Source: Heterocephalus glaber (taxonomy: Eukaryota > Chordata > Mammalia > Rodentia > Bathyergidae). Taken from it: DNA of 64,000 nucleotides. The notes below the pieces were generated by a model. The model saw nothing but the letters and a program-made list of their open reading frames with translations. It was not told where the DNA came from and did not search any database. Shown here piece by piece: positions 49,223 to 60,689 of the stretch (within the stretch, counting starts at the first letter, position 1; every line of letters begins with the position of its first letter). Position numbers and translations under genes: made by a program. The stretch is taken from the NCBI RefSeq assembly GCF_000247695.1, contig NW_004624881.1, positions 1,419,223-1,483,222 on the forward strand, given 5' to 3'.

Positions 49223-49769
49223 TGTGAGACCAAAGCAACTCCATTTTGCTAAAATACACCACTCCCCTAGTCTCTCACAAATTAATGGTTAAAATGTGCA
49301 TGCTCTGGGACAAAAGACAATCTGTACCGAAGCAAAGTTCCTAAGTTAATTACTCAGCCATCTGTTTGCCCAGGAAATGAACATTCTGGGCCCACTATCC
49401 ATAGAACAATCTGTAGATCTGCTGACCATCAGTACATGACAGTCGACCACTAACCTTTGTCCCTCTTTTCCCCCATAAAACCTACATGTAGCCACCCCTC
49501 AACCCCCGATGTACCTAGCCAATCAGAAATGTACATTTCATGCTTGCTAAATGTTAACCAATCATGTAACTGCTAAATGGAAAATCTCCAAACCTTGCTG
49601 TAACCTCTATAAAAACCCTGCCAATTTGAAATTCAGGGCTCTCAATTCTGATCCGCTGTGTCGGTGATGGTTGAGAACCCCTGCTCGAGTTTGAATAAAT
49701 GACCCTCATGTGCTTGCATCGGGAACGGCTTCCTGGTGGTCTTTGGGACTTCGCAATCTGGGCACAACA
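49223..49769 (+). mobile_element. 3' LTR
   Basis: 547 bp, collinear with the 5' LTR without indels. It differs at about 21 positions, concentrated near the two ends, including a cluster around 49662-49682 and another in the first 40 bases. Followed by the CAAT target duplication. Confidence 0.97.
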
Positions 49770-51190
49770 CAATGAGAGATGATTTGTCCTGAAGATGCAC
49801 AATGGGCAACTTGGCAGGCTTTCCCAGCCGGACAATGTGTCATATAATTCAAAACATTTTTCATGGTTCCACAATGTGGTAGAGGGCAGGCCCTAACCTC
49901 TCCATTGGCTTGTTCTCGTTGCTGACATTTATGAGCATGAAGCAGTAGAACCAGCTGCTGCTGTATCAGTTTGTGTTTTTTTAGGATCTGCAGTGGGGCC
50001 TGTTGCAATTGCTTGAGTGGGACCAATTCCCACCAGTGCTTGCATTTGTGACATATTTGGCACATTGATGACTGAAGTATTCTTGATGTCATTAGGGCAG
50101 GTAGGCAAACTGTTGACCATGCTCTGCTGGATAACTGAGGGTTTACCCCAGTGGCTCCCATTTGCGACCTTCCAGTTTGATTAAAGGGCAGCTGTCCAAA
50201 TGGACTTGTGTTACCAGTCATTCCCATCTTGGTCATGCCTCCTGCCTGTGCCCTGTTCAGTCCTGTGTGGCCAGCCATTTGCAGGGAAACCTGGGTTAGG
50301 GTCTCTGTCAGGACGCTGCTTGTGGCTCCCTGCATGGCTGGAGCAGGGTACAGCATTCCAGCTCCCCTTCCTCTACCAGCAGCCCCAAGAGATCCATTCA
50401 TGACTTGTGCTTGCCCTTGTTGAGCCTGATTCATTAAACTATGGCCAGAGTTACTATTGAGGAGGCCAGGGTGGGTCTGGTTAAAGGTGGCATTAGTGCA
50501 GACCCCAGGTCCAGTCTGAGATGTGGCAGGGCTGCTGGTTACCAGCCCCACTTGCTTTTGTGCTTGTGGATTCAGTGCTTGGGAAGGAGGGGGTGTGGGT
50601 CCAGAGGTGCTGCCTGTCTGGGCAGGCTGTTGGCTGATGAATCTCCCTGGTTCAAGGGGCTTTTGCCCATGGCACCCAGGCTGGCCATGTTCTTACTGTG
50701 TGGCTGCCCTTCTGCATGGCCACCAAGGCCCTACTGCACAGAGCTGCTGGTGCTCACATTTCCTATTCTTAGGTTGATACTAGAGCCATTGCTTTCTTGA
50801 AGAAGCTCCAACAATTGTTTATGTTTGGAAGCAGCAACTGAGACAAGGTTCTCACTGTTTAAAAGGCCTAATTCTCCATTGGGGATCAGCTCATCAGGAA
50901 GATCATTTTCCAAGTCAAACAAAGATCGAAAATCTGTGCTGTCATTCGCAGAGAAGCCAGGCTAGCTGAGTTTGGTTCCTTTGGGGTTGGGCAGTTCCTC
51001 CTGCAAGTTCTGGGTCATCTCCATCTGCTCACCAAAATAGCCTGGGGCACGGGTTGGGGCCTGGCGAGCAGCAGTGAGCAAGTGAGCGACCACAGGATGA
51101 GCAAGATTGTGGGCACAGCCGAGGCGCTGGCCTGGTGGGGGAAGCAGTGGCCAAATTTCAGCTTCAGCAACAGCCCCCCGAAGCACTCAC
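49770..51190 (-). pseudogene. CREBBP: CREBBP processed pseudogene, 5' portion
   Basis: The N-terminal part of the same retrocopy. The start codon position is 51016-51018 on the minus strand, followed by about ten recognisable codons, an early stop, then FDLENDLPDELIPNGELGLL (around 50920) and the linker. TAZ1 (about 49990-49771) is open in frame and keeps its metal ligands: [17 protein letters not shown] and [13 protein letters not shown]. The frame ends at the provirus junction after IISH. An ORF at 49706-50551 fuses it to LTR sequence by chance. The 5' UTR is recognisable up to about 51180 (GCTGTTGCTGAAGCTGAAAT), so the retrocopy is close to full length. Confidence 0.95.
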
Positions 51191-51590
51191 CACCCAACTC
51201 TGGCCACCCTTGCCACAGCCGGCCGCCTCTGTCCCCTCATCCCTTGCTTGCCTAGCCAGTGTGACACTCCTCGGCTGGGGCACCCAGTGGCTAGGCCACG
51301 CCCAGGGACCGCTGGCAGTGACCGGGCTGCCTTGTGCCCCCCCCCGCCATGCCCCACTTAATGAATTCGCCCGCAACCCGAAGAGCAGGGGGCTCCAGGC
51401 TCCACCGAATCCCCGTGGCCCGAGGCCGCCCTAAGGAAAAACAGTGAGCTGAGTGGGGCTGCAGCCCCAGGGCTCCAGGAGGCCAAGCAGAGGCCAGTGG
51501 GGCCTGCAGGGAGGGTGCAGAGGAGTGGGCAGAGCAGGGTGTGTGGGTGGTTGTGGGGCCTGGGACTGGCGGGGCTGTCTTTGGCTTATA
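51191..51590. other. GC-rich sequence, probably 5' UTR of the retrocopy or its flank
   Basis: GC-rich and contiguous with the CREBBP 5' UTR, with an abrupt change to AT-rich L1 near 51590. It may be further 5' UTR or captured upstream sequence. The exact end of the retrocopy, and any target duplication, could not be fixed. Confidence 0.4.
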
Positions 51591-51594
51591 TTTT

Positions 51595-54300
51595 AATCAG
51601 GTTATTTTTTAAACTATTGGCTCACATTTTATAGGTATTAATCCCTTTTCAGGTTTTTCAGCTTGCAAATGTTGTCTCCCATTGTGCAGGTATCTCTTCG
51701 CTCTGTTGCCTGTTGCCTCCACCATGTAATACCATGTCAGTCTTATGAAATTCTATCCATCTGTCTTTACTTTTGCAACAGTGGTTTGGAAGTCCTGTCC
51801 AAAATGTTCTCAGATTAAAGTTATGGAGTTCACTCTTGTGCCTTCTAGTATTTTTGAACTTTTTGATTTTATAAAGTCACACCTTTCCTCCGTTTTGAGT
51901 TGGTCTTTGTATATTCTGAGAAACAGGGGCCTCTTTTCATTCTTCTTTGTGGACATGTCAGTTTCCCTAGTACCATTTATTGAAGAGACTTCCCTTTCTA
52001 AATCTGTGTTCTTGGCTCCTTATAAAAATCAGTTGGCTGTAAATGTGGAGATTTATATCTGGGTTCTCTAATCTGTTTTACTGGTGTTTGTCAGGTAAAA
52101 GGGTGGAAGACCAAGACCAGACCAGGCCACAACAACCCTTTATTAGGGGAATAGATCTGCCGGGCTGTCTCTGAACAAAGTAGAGAAAAAAGCAATGTGG
52201 CCGGGGCAGGGAGAGTCTTTTATAGAGACTGGGGTGGGGTTTGTAGGGGCAGAGGTGGGATTGAGTGAGGTAGTGACTAGGGAATGGAGGAGCCCATAAT
52301 GTCACTAGGTGGTAGGAGGTGAGCGAGTATTAGGTTACTTTCTAGGCGGGAACAGGGCATACTGGGAAGAAGGGTTTATTCTTTGGTGGGAGCAACCATC
52401 TTGGCATGATGTCACACAGGGGAGGGGGCAAGGCACCATAGGAAGAGGACAGCTACTATACATAATAGCTGCTGAGGTGGTGGGAGACCTATCAGTGTTC
52501 ATGAGTGACTGTATGTCAATACAATGCTCTCTTATTTATTATATCTTCGTAATTTTGGAAGTCAGGTATTGTTATGTTTCCATGAACATGGGATGATGTC
52601 TCTTACTTTATTTTGTCTTATTAAATGTATCATAGTTTTCATTATAGAAAGCTTCAATATAGGCAACCCTTTTTAGTTACTATAAAGGAGATTGTTTTCT
52701 GGACATTTTTTTTTGGAAGTTCACAATCTTTATATAGAAACAGTACTGTTTTGTGTTCATAGAGTTTTTATTCTGTGTTTTTACTGAATTCGAGGCAGCA
52801 TTTTTTTTTTTTCTGCAGTCTTTAGAATTATTTTAAACATCAGGTAAAGGTATTTGAAAGTAGGGAAGATTTGAAATTTTTCTTCTTGTAAATGCATTGT
52901 ATTTGTCATCCTGCCATATTTGTCTGGCCAGGACATCCAGTGGTATGTTGAATAGAGCTGGTGGACACAAACATCTTTGTCCTGTTTCAGATATTAAAGA
53001 ACAAACTTTCCAGTACTCCCTATAATATGTTACCTGTGCTATGGTCATAGGATACCTTTATTACATTGAGATATATTCCTTTTATACTAACTTTTTTTGG
53101 AATTTTTACAACAAAATGATGTGGAAGTTTGTCAAATATGTCTGTATCTGTTGAAGTGAGGGCTTTAAAAACATTCTGTCAATATTCTGTATCATGTTTG
53201 CTAAAATCCTTCTGTTGAAGAATCCTGGCCTCCTTCTGATCTGTTTTTGCAGTCTTTTGGTGTAAACCTGGTTTATTAAATCTGGTATATGGATTGGTAT
53301 TCTGGGTTCCTTTTGGTGTTCATGTCCATGGAATGCACTTTTCCCTTCCTTCACTTGAAGTCTGTGTTAATCTTTATACATAAAAGGAGTATTTTGTGAG
53401 CAGTGTAAAATTGAGTCTTTTTTTGAAAATACGTTTAGCAATCTATGCCTTTTTATGAGGATTTAATATACTTATATTAAAGATAATTATCAATAAGAAA
53501 TCACTACAGACATTTTATTCTCTAGTTGTTTTGTAGATGTGTACACTGTTTGAAATCTTTTCTGCTTGTTATTTTCTCTAATAGAATGACTTGCTTTTTT
53601 GCTTTTTATTTTTTGTGCATCTAATGTATATTTTGCTTTGTTGATTCATTCATATTATAAATATACCTTATAACAAATTATTTTAATCTAGTAGTAACTT
53701 ACCAAAAAAGTCTACTGCTACTTGACTTCACCCACATTTTCATTTTATAATACAATTTATATTTTTGTATTAAATATTCATTGATAAGTTATTTAATTAT
53801 TATTTTGATAATTTTATCTTTCCACATTTCTACTAAAGATATAACAAATTTACATAGCATCACTCCAAAATTTGAATGTTCTTTATTTAAATGTGTACTT
53901 CCTTTTACTTGTATGCAATATATTTTCAAATGTCTCTGGATTTTGAGAACTTTCTGCTGTTTTTTCTTTAGATATGCCTTGCTCTTCCTTTATAGTAGCT
54001 TTCTTTCTTTTCATTAGAATGACTCAAATATTTTCTCTTTCATATTTTTCTACAAATCCTTTAAGACTTTTTCCTTTTATCTCTGTTAAAAATTCTTCCT
54101 GTTTATTTTGCATTTCATGCAGAGTAACTTTATTTTGTGATCAGTTGCTGGTGATACATTTCATTGGATTTTAATTTTGTTAACTTAAACAGTTTCAAGA
54201 TTTATTTTTGCAATGTTTCAAACTTTCTGTTTAATTACTTATACATCTAATATTTGCTGCATTTCCAAGATTGTTCTTCTGTGATATGTTGAAATGTGCT
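51595..54300 (-). mobile_element. LINE-1 fragment, antisense, long
   Basis: The plus-strand order is TATTAATCCCTTTTCAGGTT, GTCTCCCATTGTGCAGGTAT, ACCATTTATTGAAGAGACTT, then (after the LTR) TTTGGAAGTCAGGTATTGTT, TTGAATAGAGCTGGTGGACA, ATCCTTCTGTTGAAGAATCC, AGCAATCTATGCCTTTTTAT and ATTCTCTAGTTGTTTTGTAG. This is antisense L1 from the ORF2 3' end through reverse transcriptase. It is split by the solo LTR at 52089-52494. No open frame. Confidence 0.88.
52089..52494 (-). mobile_element. Solo LTR with 5-bp target duplication, minus strand
   Basis: On the plus strand it runs from TGTCAGGTAAAAGGG to GGGAGACCTATCA, with GTGTT at 52084-52088 and 52495-52499 as target duplication. On its own (minus) strand, TATAAAAG lies at 52224-52217 and AATAAA at 52144-52139, followed by a G/T-rich GGTTGTTGTGGCC segment, a normal U3-R-U5 plan. 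The L1 text continues across it, so it inserted into the L1. No internal viral sequence remains, so it is a product of LTR-LTR recombination. Confidence 0.88.
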
Positions 54301-55955
54301 AAGCTTCATTACCAGTTACTTTGCATTTTTATGTAACGTAGCCATGCAACTCCATCTCAGTAGCATCAATGCACTTTGTACTGTCTGTTTGCTGAAGCCT
54401 TGTTTCCCTAGTTATCCTTGGTCCTTATGGTGGTGTGTACCTTGTGTATACATGGAAGAAGATAACTTATTGCAGTCTTTGTAGTCAAGCTTTATCTGAC
54501 AATGTCTGTGAAGAGTAAGCCTGTCCCAGATCCTGGGCAGAACTCATGATGAGGATCCTAAAATTATAACTGCAGCCATATAGTGAAAGGGGTTACCTCA
54601 GCTAAGGAGCACCATGCCTAGTACAGCACAAAGCTAGCATTCTTTGTCTGTCAAGGCTTCTGTGATGCTGGGGTGATCCAAGTCCACCATCTTTGAGACT
54701 AGTGCAATGCTTAGGAAGGCATGCATGCTGCCCATGGCCACTGAGGCCAGCCTTCCAGGGAGATTGTCTCTAGCCCAAGGACACTGTAGTCAGTCACAGG
54801 TGATTCAGACTGTCCTTTTACACTGGAGATGTTGAGGATTTTGTTTCAGGAGTGGGAAAGCTGACTAATGCACCATCAGAGAGTTACACCAAGGAGAGGT
54901 TGAAAGAGCAGTACCAGCTCCACTTCCCCAGCTGGAAAGATTCACACACAAAAATACATTGGTGAAAACTCCTAAATGTGGAAATAATCTGAATCACCTG
55001 TATTTTACCTGGAATTGGCTAACCATCTGCATTGAAAGTGTAGGACAAATGGTATCAGTTTAACTGTGCTGTTCCTCTTCTAAGATGGCAAACTTAAGAT
55101 GGCAACAGCGCCAGGACTCCACCTGGAAAAGGAAAGCCACTATCTTGCTTCCATAGCAACACAAGTATGCTTCCCAGGAATCCAAACTTGTTTTCACCTG
55201 ATAGGGAAGAGGAAGAGGGAAGAAGAGCTGAGTGCTAGAACAGCTGGCATCGGGTACAAATAAGAAGGCAATCCCAACCAGGTAATCTTGAAAACATGCA
55301 GGGATGAGCAGCTCTTCCACTCCTGAGAGTTTAATCAGAATTCTCTAGAGCCTCAAAACCCCAAATATCAACCATTTATTCACACAGAGCATGGCAATTC
55401 TTCAGTCCAGATCTCCAGACTTCAGGGCACTAACTGCATACTTGTCTAACTGCTGAACTCAAATAGCTGCACCTTCTCTCCAGAGAATCCACGCTGTGGA
55501 TAAGCTAAACCCTAGGTGACTTTGGGACCAGCCCAACAGCTCAGTCTGTTCCCCTGATGACCAGCAGAGCCTCAAAGGCATCATCAGCTTAGCCATCTGA
55601 AGAAACTGAAACAAGGGGTGCTTGCCCATGGCCATTACCAGCGGGCCCTTCCAGAGTCACTGTTTGGTTACACAATGGAGACCTATTATGTCAAGGAATG
55701 ACTAGGAAATCAAGAAATGTAGCTGCTGCTGTGAGTGCATAGTGCCAGGGTATACAGATTATAAAGAAATCATGCACCTCCAAAAGAAAGCTACAACAAT
55801 GGGCTTTAAAGAAAAGGAGGTCTATAAAACAGGAAGATAATTTAAAAAGTCCTCTGAAAAATTTTCAAGGGGGCCCAAGTTTACTTCTTATCAATAGAGT
55901 TAATTTGTCAGGAAAGACAATACACAATTCATTCATTTTTTCTCTCTGATATCAC
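54301..55955. other. Unclassified intergenic DNA
   Basis: No supported gene. The minus-strand ORF at 55060-55320 (86 codons) has no recognisable features. The ATTCTCTAGAGCCTCAAAAC area and surroundings look like ordinary diverged repeat-rich DNA. Confidence 0.35.
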
Positions 55956-55960
55956 CTATA

Positions 55961-56135
55961 CTTTGGTTCATGAACTTAATTTTTTCTACAATTCTGGTTG
56001 CAAATTCAATTGGATGAGAACTGAGTCAAATTTCCCCATAAGGTCAACATTGAACCTAACCTTTGAATTTGATTCATCTCTCATCCAATTTGGTTTGTGA
56101 CCAGAAATGTGGAAAAACATTTTGTGAACCAAGGT
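55961..56135. repeat. Palindromic DNA-transposon relic (Tigger-like MITE)
   Basis: Two imperfect inverted arms of about 70 bases (55961-56032 and 56066-56135) surround a 33-base loop. CTTTGGTTCATGAAC at the left pairs with GTGAACCAAGG at the right, and CAATTGGATGAGA pairs with TCTCATCCAATT. The GGTACCTTGGTTCACAAA end read from the right resembles the ends of Tigger-type mariner elements. It is nonautonomous and very old. Confidence 0.6.
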
Positions 56136-56714
56136 ACCACTGTACCAAATGCGCATATCAGTAAATAGACAGCTTCTACCTTCAAGGCATTTTGCATTGA
56201 GGTAGTGCATGAGACTTCTCACCATGTGATAACACAAGGAAAAAGAAAGTAAGTACACAGGCATGTGTGAGAAATGGACCACCATTGCACACTGAAATGT
56301 GAAGTCCCAAACACTACTCTTGGCTCAAGAATATGTCCAGGTAAATGTCCCCCAAGGCCCAAGTGTTAAAGAACACCCACCTACAGTGCTCTGGGGGGAT
56401 ATTTAGGATTTGGGGCCTCAAGGAAGGAAGCTGAGCTATTGGAGGGCACAGCAGGAGCCTGAAGTGTCCTCTTTTCTTTTGATTCCTGCCTGCCATGAAT
56501 GAGCAGCCTTCTCTGTCCCATGTTCCCTTGCATGATGAATGGGCTTAACATGGGTGTGAAAGCAACAGAGACAACTGTGATGAAAACCCAGGGTCCCAAG
56601 AGCCCAACTCATCTAAGTGTACCACCTCAAGTATTTTGGTACAGTGACAAAAATTGGCACTTCTAAGTAGGGTCATTACTATGACTCTAGTTGATGATGG
56701 GGTTCAGAAGCCCA

Positions 56715-57360
56715 TGGAATTGAATTTGGAGAAGGGTTAGAAAGGTTTGGAGGACAAGTCTAGAAAAAACCTAGAGGGTGAGCAATTCTGTTGAGAAAAT
56801 CAGAATGCTGACAAAATGTTGACTGTAAATTTTAAGCTCATGAAATGTCCAATGGAAAGAGGATGCTATTGGGTCTGGATTAAAAGTCACCTGGGTGGGT
56901 TATGTCATATCAAAGCTTTTGGCTTCTTTGATCCATGACCTAAGACTTGGAGGGAGCCGAAGCTTACCAAGGTCAGACTAGTTTTGCAGATGAAAAAAAT
57001 TCAAGGTGGCACAGATTTCATGCAGTGGCATGCATTTGGGGAGGGGTTTGGAAAGATATGGAGGACTAGACTAGAAAAAGCATAGAGGGTGCATACTAAG
57101 TGTGGTGGCTAATTCTGGTGAGAAGATCAGAAAGCTGATGAAATGTGGGCTATACAGTTATGTTCATGAAGTGTCTAATGGAAAGACAATTCTATTAGGT
57201 TTGGACTACAGGTCACCTGGGTTACATCACATCAAAGCATTTGGCTTCCTTTGCTCCATGACCTGAGACTTGGAGGGAGGCAAAGCTTAACAAGGTCAGA
57301 CTAGTTTCTCAGATGGAAGAAATTTAAGGGAGTACAACTTTCAGACAGTGGAATGGATGT
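56715..57360 (+). repeat. Two-copy tandem duplication, ~320 bp units
   Basis: Unit 1 (about 56715-57036) and unit 2 (about 57037-57360) share GGTTTGGAGGAC/ATATGGAGGAC, AATGGAAAGA (56851 and 57178), GACTTGGAGGGAG and AAGGTCAGACTAGTTT (offset about 323). They have diverged by many substitutions. There is no coding capacity. The parent sequence may be an old retroviral internal region, given the LTR-like sequence downstream, but that is a guess. Confidence 0.8.
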
Positions 57361-58440
57361 TTCTAGCTATATCTAACTCACTCTACTGTGACAGTGAGAA
57401 GCAAAGGGGAGCAGAGGAAAACTTGGAAAGTGCAGTTTCCCCAGGAAAGGAGCATGGTTAAAAGTATTGGCAAATAAGTTACAGTTTCACAAGAGATTAA
57501 CTCCATTAAAATGACATACACATACTTTGCACTAGGACAATACAAAAAAAAAGCCTTGAGGGCATCTCAGGAACTCATTACAATATCCAAGATGTAAAGG
57601 TGCAATCTTCCTTCATCTTCCTTTGAGGAGAGAGCTCGAGGGGACCCTGCTCACATAGAGCCACCTAGAGGATTTTTACCCTGGGATTCATTTTCTTGTG
57701 TCTATCTACAAAAGAGTCAGAAAGCACTACAGCCATGGTTCAGGTGGGCTCAGGTAGGGTCGATAGCAGCAGTGGACCTTGGCCTTGTGGACATGTTGCT
57801 GGTTTTGAAGGCCCAAAAAATGGAGCCGCTAAGGAGTCATGGAAATTTCCACCAAAATTTCAATGAAAAACCTGTGACCAGGGGGTGTGGCAGGGTTTGA
57901 TCTATGAAAATATCTCTGAAGGAGTGATTTTTGAAGCTGTGAGAGTGAAGGTGAAGATCCTAGAAAGTTGGAGTTGCAAGGAATGTGGAACAAAAGGCAG
58001 TGGGTAAACCAGCCCCAAAGAGAGGCCATGTTGGGTGTAATCAGCAAGACCACAGCATTGGAGCCACTCACAGCCTTGGGAGCTCACATCTCTGTGCCAG
58101 GAGTGTAAGACAGAGCTACAAGATTTATTGTTTTCTATGGTGGCTCCAGTATTGCATTGGTCTGATTCCTCCTTGCCATTTTCCTCGTCTTCCCTTTTGG
58201 AACTGGAATAAACTCCAGAATTTATTGTGCATATATGTCACCTAATAATAATTTTCGATTATTACAAGGGCTTTCAGCTCAAAGTTTTTCTTATATCTCA
58301 GAGCAAAGTGGACACTTAGACTTTTGAGAAATATGGGAAAAATTAGCACCTTAGGGAATACTGGAGGTAGGCAGCCTGAATGCATTTGGACAATAAGTTG
58401 GACATGGACCTTCAGGAGCTAAAGATGGCATACTATGTTA
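57361..58440. other. Unclassified, possibly internal sequence of an old LTR element
   Basis: GC-moderate sequence with no open frame. It lies between the tandem duplication and an LTR-like block of the same orientation and could belong to one old element. No motif confirms it. Confidence 0.3.
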
Positions 58441-58863
58441 GGTAAGTGTTCCTGAAAGGCCCCTCTAGTGCATCTGGATTTCTAGGCTTTGGTGCCACTG
58501 GGAAGTGGTAAAAATATTTAGGAGGTGGGTGAGGCCTAGTGAAAGAAAGATGGGTCATTTGGGTCATGCCCTTGAAGGACCCATTAGGACAACTCTCCCT
58601 AATTTCTCCTTTACTTTCTGACCACCATGAGGTGGCCCTTATGTGCCCTCTCTTGTGTCTTATCACATGATGCCAGTTTGTAGGCATGAACATGCTGCAT
58701 CATGTGCTCCCTACCATAATCCATCACCATGCTACAGGACCTAATAATCATGCCAGCTGACTATGCACTCAGCCTCTGAAGCTGGGAGCTAGGACAAAAC
58801 CTTTCTCTTTTAGGATTTTTAAACTCAGGTATTTTGTCACAGTTATCAAAAGCTAACTAACAC
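58441..58863 (+). mobile_element. MaLR-like LTR (THE1/MST-type pattern)
   Basis: The order TTTAGGAGGTGGGTGAGGCC, TGGGTCATTTGGGTCATGCC, CACCATGAGGTGGCCC, TTATCACATGATGCC and the end GTATTTTGTCACAGTTATCA then AGCTAACTAACACA fits an old MaLR-family LTR. No matching second LTR or target duplication identified. Confidence 0.55.
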
Positions 58864-59228
58864 AATCAATAAGGGTTCTAGAGAGAAAATCACTCTGAGG
58901 GGTTCTCCTTGATATGAATCTAAGAGTGATATTTCAAGAAATGTCATGCATATGAATGATTTTAAAAATTGTCATAACAATGGAAATATCTAATCCAAAT
59001 AATGCTAACACAATTTGTCATCAACCAGATACCAACTATTAAGGGAAATTCTTAGCATTAATCTCCTTGATTTTGTAACACATCCTATGTTTATTGGATT
59101 CAATATTTATATAAATACCACTGTGAGGAGAAAAACAGTGATCTAAATTCTCAACATAGTGACTCATTTCATCATCAGAGGGCTCTACCATTTCTCCAAA
59201 GACCTGTGCATTTTTAAAAGAGATGTGT
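58864..59228. other. Intergenic DNA, nothing recognised
   Basis: Short AT-rich stretch without a supported feature. Confidence 0.4.
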
Positions 59229-59232
59229 CATT

Positions 59233-59262
59233 TATTCATTCATTCATTCATTCATTCATTTA
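59233..59262. repeat. (ATTC)n microsatellite
   Basis: About seven tandem ATTC units, probably derived from the tail of the antisense B1 that follows. Confidence 0.95.
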
Positions 59263-59267
59263 TATGA

Positions 59268-59412
59268 GTTTTGAGACAGCATCTCACTATGTAGTTAAGC
59301 CTGGTCTTGAACTCACTATATAGCCTGGCCTGGCCTTGAACTTCCAGGGATCCTTTTGTTCCAGCCTTGTGAATGTTGGGATTATAGGTGTGTGTGTGCC
59401 ATCACATCCAGT
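59268..59412 (-). repeat. B1-type SINE, minus strand
   Basis: GAGACAGCATCTCACTATGT, GGTCTTGAACTCACTATAT, CCTGGCCTTGAACTTCCAG and GTTGGGATTATAGGTGTGTG, the antisense B1 blocks in order. The tetranucleotide repeat just before it is at the tail end. Confidence 0.93.
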
Positions 59413-60685
59413 AAAATGTGGCTTTTAGATACCACAGTCTCTGGGCTGGATGTGCTTGATGTTATGGTATTGATCATTATTTCTAATTCTTTACTGGATT
59501 TAGAACATGTGCATGTTTTGGTGGTGAAATAGATCAAGGGTCCTTGTATTTCTATTGCTTTTATACATTTGTTGTTTTTAAAGTAACTGAATGTTTTGTG
59601 TGAAAGATTTCATTTATTTTAACTTATATTTACATACATCTTGTTACAGAAATCAGATTAATTTTTTGAAGTGCTTTGTATTTAGATTATATAACTTTAA
59701 TAATAAACACATTATTTCAAAGTCATTTGGAATAGTTCTAATATAAGTTAATTTTCTTTAATAAAAATCCCAAAATATGAACTGCTTATTGATATTTACC
59801 TAACTCAAAGTTGTTTTAAAAATTTTATTTTAATAAAATTAATATGTGCATATATTTGTGTTCTGCCATGAGATGATGTTTTGATAATGTTTACAATGTG
59901 AAATCACTAAATCAGACTAATTTTGAAAAATCTACCATATCACATACTTATCTTTTTACAATAAAGTTATTTAAAATCAACTCTTTTAGGAATTTTGAAT
60001 CATGCAACCCATTGGTTTTTATTACAGTACCATTTTGTGCAATGCATGACTACAGCCTGTTCCTCTTGATACAGTGTGGTGGATTCAACAGATAGATTCC
60101 AGTTTCCTGGGAGCAATAAGCAAAGATTTGCAAGTGTACTTCCAGTTGTACAAGAAAAAAAATCAGTGTATTCATTGCAGGTGACAGGAAGGCATGCTTA
60201 GGGCAGCCGGTCCCAGCAGAAACGAAAAAGTCTGGTATGAACACAAAAGTGGTTTCATGGTGGGAGGGAAATATAAAACGCACAGGTAAATCAGTTTCCA
60301 GTTTTAAGAGATGTGGACTCCAGCCTGGGTGCCTCTCACTGGGTTTCTACATATGCCTGACAGTGTGCTGAGTCATCTCAGGTGGCCTCAGAACCAGGTC
60401 TATTCTAGAGGTCACTCTGACTAAAGCACACAGGTGCAATGCAGCCCATGTGTGTGAACCTTTCATGAGGTGTGGGTGGGGAAAAGGTGAGGCCCTGAGG
60501 TCCAACATGCAAGTGCTCTGGCCTGGAGCTTTAGAGATTTCTTGGGTTATAATTACCTTATTTCTGCTTCTCTTAGAACAATGGAAGAGGATTAGTACTT
60601 GGATGTTGCCCAAATTCAAGTGGATAGAGTGGAGTGACTTCCAGCCCTGATTGTGCTACCTGTCCTAATCCTGTCTAACTGAAAC
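59413..60685. other. Intergenic DNA, nothing recognised
   Basis: AT-rich. ORFs at 60050-60283 (-) and 60347-60619 (-) show no recognisable features. Confidence 0.4.
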
Positions 60686-60689
60686 TGTA

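Larger units (their letters stand above)
42981..49769 (+). mobile_element. ERV1 (gammaretrovirus-like) provirus inside the CREBBP retrocopy
   Basis: A 6789-bp provirus with two LTRs of equal length (547 bp), tRNA-Pro-type primer binding site, gag, pol, env remnant and polypurine tract. It is flanked by CAAT at 42977-42980 and 49770-49773, a perfect 4-bp target duplication as gammaretroviral integrases make. It is opposite in orientation to the host retrocopy and lies in the codons for the His-Trp pair of the TAZ1 region, whose two halves flank the insertion. By hand count the LTRs differ at about 21 of 547 positions (about 96% identical), so it is an old but not ancient insertion. Protease and most of env are missing. 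All reading frames are broken. Confidence 0.97.

Noticed and set aside
49706..50551. 281-codon minus-strand ORF as a possible expressed protein
   Set aside because: It is the TAZ1 part of the CREBBP pseudogene fused by chance to LTR sequence. The upstream frame is broken and there is no evidence for its use.
36778..51190. EP300 as parent of the retrocopy
   Set aside because: The C-terminal ending EKFVEGL, the N-terminal PDELIPNG segment and the linker text fit CREBBP and not EP300.
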